DNA of 46,025 nt, taken from positions 1 through 46,025 of the forward strand of contig JAUQPW010000040.1 in assembly GCA_030550175.1 (NCBI GenBank), read 5' to 3'. The position numbers and the translations under genes were made by a program. Below are positions 42,616 to 46,025 of the stretch, in pieces. Source of the DNA: a bacterium (GTDB lineage: Bacteria > Moduliflexota > Moduliflexia > Moduliflexales > JAUQPW01). Numbering within the stretch: position 1 is the first letter of the stretch; each line of letters opens with the position of its first letter. Under the pieces are notes generated by a model. The model worked only from the letters and a program-made list of their open reading frames with translations. It had not been told where the DNA came from and ran no database searches.

Positions 42616-43236
42616 AAATTTTACCTCCTAGAAGAGATGATTTAGAGCTTTTAAAATCAAATAATCCAGGCTGCCTTCCTTTAAAATATCCTGTGATTTT
42701 CAATATCAGGTGAGATTTAAAACACCCTTTATATAGGTCTAGGCAAGCTGAGTTAAGTTAAAATTTAATACCCATTCTGATGGAACAGGTCGCACCCTAT
42801 CCATTCCTTCTGAAAAGGTTGTATCCTGGGTAGGGACGACTCTACGTGGCCCTTGTGTAGGTAGCCCCTTCCTTCCCTCTCCCCATGCGGGGAGGGCTAG
42901 GGTGGGGCAATCCCTACTTTATACTTCCTTTTCAATACCGACTTGGTATAATTATTAATTTCCAGGCAGGAAGATCTATAACGAAAAAAACAAGGTTCCG
43001 GGAAGTTTGGAACCCATTTACTGTAAAAATGTTACTTAAGGGAACGGATGATTTCGTAGGGCTACCCTTCAACAGAGCTTCCAACGCAGAGAGAGTCTAA
43101 GAGATTCTCTTATTTACCTTAACTCTGTAAAGTCCAGTTTACCTTGTTCTCCTTATTCGGTGTCAAGTAAAATCCATCTACCCCTTGGAATCCCCTCTCC
43201 AGGGGTAAAATCCATGCCGTTAATATAGAAGGTCTG
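42616..43236. other. Intergenic region with a C/G palindrome
   Basis: No gene is seen. The only structure noted is the palindromic repeat at 42861-42917. Confidence 0.4.
42861..42917. repeat. C/G-rich palindrome bounded by GTAG/CTAC
   Basis: Core CCCTCTCCCCA pairs with TGCGGGGAGGG (42875-42896); the outer bases GTAG (42861) and CTAC (42914) are inverted. GGGCTAGGGTGGGG follows the core, similar to GGGAAGGGGTGGGG in the copies at 12790 and 18700. Confidence 0.55.
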
Positions 43237-44271
43237 TTATTTAGACTGGTCTTTAAGGGTTTTAAAGGCTGTCTGGCCTTTAAAGATACGATAGAGATAG
43301 TAAAAGGAGGGGAAAAGTATGAGTGCGCCACTTCCAAGGGCTGCGAGGAGCAGGCGAAGGGTTATGGCAGGAGCAGCCGCGTTAAAGACGGTGATATCCG
43401 GCACGATCAGGTAAGGAAACTGGGCGACTCCCCAGCCCCAAAGGATGAGCGTGATCTGTCCTGCTGCGCAAAACCTGGCCATATGAAACCTGCGGGTCCA
43501 GAGTGCCAAGATGGCTCCCGTTGCAAATACTGCCGTAGAGAGTTGTAAGGGCCAGGTCCACCAACTCTCGCTCAGACCCCGCCGTATAAGAGGGGCTCCC
43601 GTTCCCGAGAGTAGGAAAACCAGAAGAGCAACGGGACCTACCACAAAGGCTGAAGCCAGGGCACGGCGGCGAAAATCTTCCTGTAACTCCGGATCCTCCG
43701 TTTCCAGGGTTAAGTACACGGCTGCAAGAAAGGCAAATAAGACAAGGGCAAACAGGCCAACTGCCAGGGGGAATGGAGCCAACCAGGGACGAACAAAATC
43801 GGTTACCACCCATCTATCCTTAGGGCGAATCTGACCCGATGCAATAGCACCCAAAACAGTACCGAGAAGCAGAGGAGTAACCAGGCTGGCTATAGAGAAA
43901 ACTCGGCCCCACCGGCGTTGCGTTCTATCTTCTTTAGTTCCATAAGTACGAAAGGCAAATGCTGAACCCCGTAGGACAATTCCCAGGAGCATCAGCGTCA
44001 GTGGAATATGTAAGGCGGTGGCAATAACGGCAAAAGCCAGGGGGAAACCTGTAAACAGGACTACAATAACCAAAATCAGCCAGACATGATTTGCTTCCCA
44101 GATAGGGCCAATGGCCTCTGCAATCAACTCCCGCTGTGCTTTAGCCCGAGGCCCCCAGGCTAGCAAGTCCCATACCCCGCCCCCATAATCCGCTCCACCC
44201 ATCAAGGCATAGAGGGTCAAGGAAATCATCATGACCCCGGCAAGGATCACTTCAAGTGGTAATATACTCAT
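43237..44271 (-). CDS. cydB: Cytochrome bd-type oxidase subunit II (CydB)
   Basis: A 344-residue membrane protein with about eight to nine helices. CydB hallmarks: start LPLEVILAGVMMISLTLYAL, MGGADYGGGVWDLLAWG, the ligand-region helix WEANHVWLILVIVVLFTGFP, and FAFRTYG. It forms the quinol oxidase together with CydA; it reduces oxygen to water at high affinity and carries no haem itself in most members. Its start overlaps the end of cydA by 20 bases, so the two are translated together. No small CydX subunit gene is seen after it. Confidence 0.93.
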   Translation of the reverse strand: MSILPLEVILAGVMMISLTLYALMGGADYGGGVWDLLAWGPRAKAQRELIAEAIGPIWEANHVWLILVIVVLFTGFPLAFAVIATALHIPLTLMLLGIVLRGSAFAFRTYGTKEDRTQRRWGRVFSIASLVTPLLLGTVLGAIASGQIRPKDRWVVTDFVRPWLAPFPLAVGLFALVLFAFLAAVYLTLETEDPELQEDFRRRALASAFVVGPVALLVFLLSGTGAPLIRRGLSESWWTWPLQLSTAVFATGAILALWTRRFHMARFCAAGQITLILWGWGVAQFPYLIVPDITVFNAAAPAITLRLLLAALGSGALILFPSFYYLYRIFKGQTAFKTLKDQSK

Positions 44272-45601
44272 TGTCTCTAGGCTGTTCTTGTGGATTAGAC
44301 TCCACTACCCGGGGACTCTCCCTGACCTGGTGGAGCAGCAGCCAGGTTACAACCGTGGCCAGGAACAGGTAGAGTAGCGTAAACATAATAAAAGGGATCT
44401 TAAGTCCTGGCATGGGAGTGACGGCTTCTGCCGTCCGCATGATCCCGTAGATAATCCAGGGTTGTCGTCCGACTTCTGTCACAATCCAGCCGGCTTCTAT
44501 GGCTATAAAACCCAGGGGCGTAGCTGCCGTCACGGCGCGCAGGAACCATGGTGAATCGAAGAAAGCTCTCTGTCGCCAAAGAAGCCATCCGCCCCAGAGA
44601 GCAACCCCCATCATGGCAAATCCTGCAGCCACCATAATCTGGAAAGCAATGTGAACGACCTTTACCGGGGGCCATTGATCCCGAGGAACTGCATCGAGCC
44701 CCTTTACCGTTGCCCGGGGATCATGGAAGGCGAGCAGACTCAGACCATAGGGGATCTCCAGGGCATAACGGGTTATACCTGCTTCTACGTCCGGGATCCC
44801 TCCGATTCGTAGAGGGGCTCCGGATTCCGTTCGGAATTGTCCTTCAAAGGCAGCCAGCTTTACAGGCTGATTTCGGGCAACGGTTCGGGCAAGAATATCT
44901 CCACTCAAAGGCTGAAGGATGGCTGTAATGCCACCAATAACCAGGGCAATAGAAAGGGCTCGTCGATGAAACAGGTTCCGATGATCACGTAGTAAAAGAA
45001 AGGCGTGAATACCGGCCACTGCAAATCCTGTGGCTGCGTAGGCTGCAAGAATCATATGAAGCGCTTGCGAAAAAGCTGCCGGATTAAGCATGGCGGCGAT
45101 AGGATCTATATCCACCGGTCGACCTTCCGCAAGACGAAATCCCGTCGGAGTATTCATCCAGGCGTTGGCAATGACGACAAAAATGCCAGAGGCTGCCCCA
45201 CTCAAGGCAATTAAAACACCAGCTAAAATGTGCATCCGGGGCGATACCCGTTGCCAGCCATAGAGGTAAATTCCCAGGAAAATGGCTTCGGTGAAAAATG
45301 CAAATCCTTCCAATGAAAAGGGCATTCCAATAATAGAGCCGGCCCAACCCATGAAGTTAGGCCATAACAAACCTAACTCAAACGAGAGTACGGTACCAGA
45401 AACTGCCCCAACGGCAAATAAGATGGCCGTGCCCTTTGCCCATCGTTTGGTAAGCATCAGATAAGCCTCTTCACCCGTCCGCAACCAAAACCACTCGGCT
45501 ATGACCATCATTAACGGCATGGCAATCCCGATAACAGCAAAAATAATATGAAAGGCCAGTGAAATGGCCATTTGTAGACGTGCAGCCAATAGATCATCCA
45601 T
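44252..45601 (-). CDS. cydA: Cytochrome bd-type oxidase subunit I (CydA), short Q-loop
   Basis: A 449-residue membrane protein with about nine helices. Haem-linked residues: His18 (AFHIIFA), His182 (QALHMILAAY), and Met in the helix IMVAAGFAMMG. The proton-path glutamates Glu98 and Glu105 are in MPFSLEGFAFFTEAIFLG, and the GRQPWI motif is present. The quinol loop (about 245-315) is short and lacks the C-terminal insertion of the E. coli enzyme, so it belongs to the short Q-loop class that includes cyanide-insensitive oxidases. Which haems it binds cannot be told. It is the first gene of a cydAB pair on the minus strand. No ribosome site is evident. Confidence 0.93.
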   Translation of the reverse strand: MDDLLAARLQMAISLAFHIIFAVIGIAMPLMMVIAEWFWLRTGEEAYLMLTKRWAKGTAILFAVGAVSGTVLSFELGLLWPNFMGWAGSIIGMPFSLEGFAFFTEAIFLGIYLYGWQRVSPRMHILAGVLIALSGAASGIFVVIANAWMNTPTGFRLAEGRPVDIDPIAAMLNPAAFSQALHMILAAYAATGFAVAGIHAFLLLRDHRNLFHRRALSIALVIGGITAILQPLSGDILARTVARNQPVKLAAFEGQFRTESGAPLRIGGIPDVEAGITRYALEIPYGLSLLAFHDPRATVKGLDAVPRDQWPPVKVVHIAFQIMVAAGFAMMGVALWGGWLLWRQRAFFDSPWFLRAVTAATPLGFIAIEAGWIVTEVGRQPWIIYGIMRTAEAVTPMPGLKIPFIMFTLLYLFLATVVTWLLLHQVRESPRVVESNPQEQPRDNEYITT

Positions 45602-45698
45602 AACAAAAACAAAGAACTCAAGAAAATCTTAGGTTAAAACCCGACCGTTGCTTAAGTTCCTGAATAGTTAAAACCTGGGAGATAGATTCTCTAAGTTT

Positions 45699-46025
45699 TC
45701 ACTTTTTAAGCTTCTGCTGGGCCTGCTCCAGGCGCGATTGGATGGTTTTGTTATCCTTGGATTTCATGGCAGCTTTCTTCAACCATTCTACTGCTTCTGG
45801 ATACATCCCTTTTTTGTAATACCCCCAACCCAGGGTTCCCATCGCTTCAGGAAATTCCGGTTTAAGCTCCAGGGCTTTCTGAGCTTGTTGAATCCCTTCA
45901 TCAATATTGATATCCTTATCGATTAAGATTTGGGCCAGTCGTTGGCGAGCTCCGGGATCTTTCGGGGCGAGTCGAATTACCGTATTGAATTGTTTAATAG
46001 CTTCCGGGTACTTTCCTTGTTCCGC
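45699..46025 (-). CDS. TPR protein, C-terminal part (runs off the window)
   Basis: The visible 108 residues are two to three tetratricopeptide repeats: AEQGKYPEAIKQFNTVIRLA, then LELKPEFPEAMGTLGWGYYK and KGMYPEAVEWLKKAA, ending EQAQQKLKK. The N-terminus lies beyond the right edge. TPR proteins mediate protein-protein contacts; nothing more can be said without the rest. It lies upstream of cydA on the same strand, with about 100 bases between. Confidence 0.85.
   Translation of the reverse strand, partial: AEQGKYPEAIKQFNTVIRLAPKDPGARQRLAQILIDKDINIDEGIQQAQKALELKPEFPEAMGTLGWGYYKKGMYPEAVEWLKKAAMKSKDNKTIQSRLEQAQQKLKK

Overview
The window reads as a chromosomal segment of a Gram-negative, probably uncultured, heterotrophic bacterium of moderate GC. 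Evidence for an outer membrane and an oxygen-linked metabolism: a periplasmic methionine sulfoxide reductase pair (MsrPQ), a PQQ alcohol dehydrogenase with a c-type cytochrome, a cytochrome bd-type oxidase, a TAXI-TRAP transporter, lipoprotein and Tat/Sec signals, and a type II secretion/type IV pilin-like protein. No rRNA or marker gene allows a phylum call. One tRNA-Glu(CTC) is present.

Layout. 0.2-3.3 kb: a pseudopilin gene and msrP-msrQ (minus). 3.7-5.9 kb: a TVP38/DedA-like membrane protein and a mercuric-reductase-like flavoprotein (plus). 6.0-16.7 kb: a decay zone. It holds a frameshifted glucose dehydrogenase, a cyclase-type response regulator that looks intact, a hybrid histidine kinase broken by at least four lesions, an orphan branched-chain amino acid binding protein, a dead IS element with target duplication and its own lesions, a VOC-domain gene broken by that IS and by a stop codon, a sigma-factor stump with an intact anti-sigma gene, a truncated Ser/Thr kinase and a shredded sigma-54 activator. 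16.7-22.8 kb: an ATP-dependent DNA ligase, a DUF488 protein, an intact ECF sigma/anti-sigma pair homologous to the broken pair 5 kb upstream, a secreted hypothetical protein, a dienelactone hydrolase and a glutaredoxin. 23.4-27.2 kb: an exported SRPBCC protein, a PQQ dehydrogenase carrying the Asp-X-Asp metal signature of lanthanide enzymes and preceded by a long, structured leader, and a dihaem cytochrome c. 27.7-29.5 kb: a 25-residue lipoprotein, a membrane protein, an XRE regulator and tRNA-Glu. 29.6-32.5 kb: TAXI-TRAP permease and binding protein. 33.1-38.8 kb: a substrate-binding protein, a glutathione synthetase, acetoacetyl-CoA synthetase and acyl-CoA dehydrogenase (plus). 38.9-46 kb: an aspartic protease/TPR protein, an acidic repeat protein, an M23 peptidase, a membrane protein, cydB/cydA and a partial TPR protein.

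Intergenic DNA is rich in dispersed short elements: a MITE-like element (two copies, one with a TTAG target duplication), C/G-rich palindromes (one has landed in the IS transposase), GGGCGA hairpins, and inverted arrays of heptamer repeats. These elements and the clustered pseudogenes are the most unusual aspects. The best candidate for something undescribed is the long structured leader in front of the lanthanide-type dehydrogenase; its identity is not known to me. All functional calls come from reading motifs by eye; no database search was possible.
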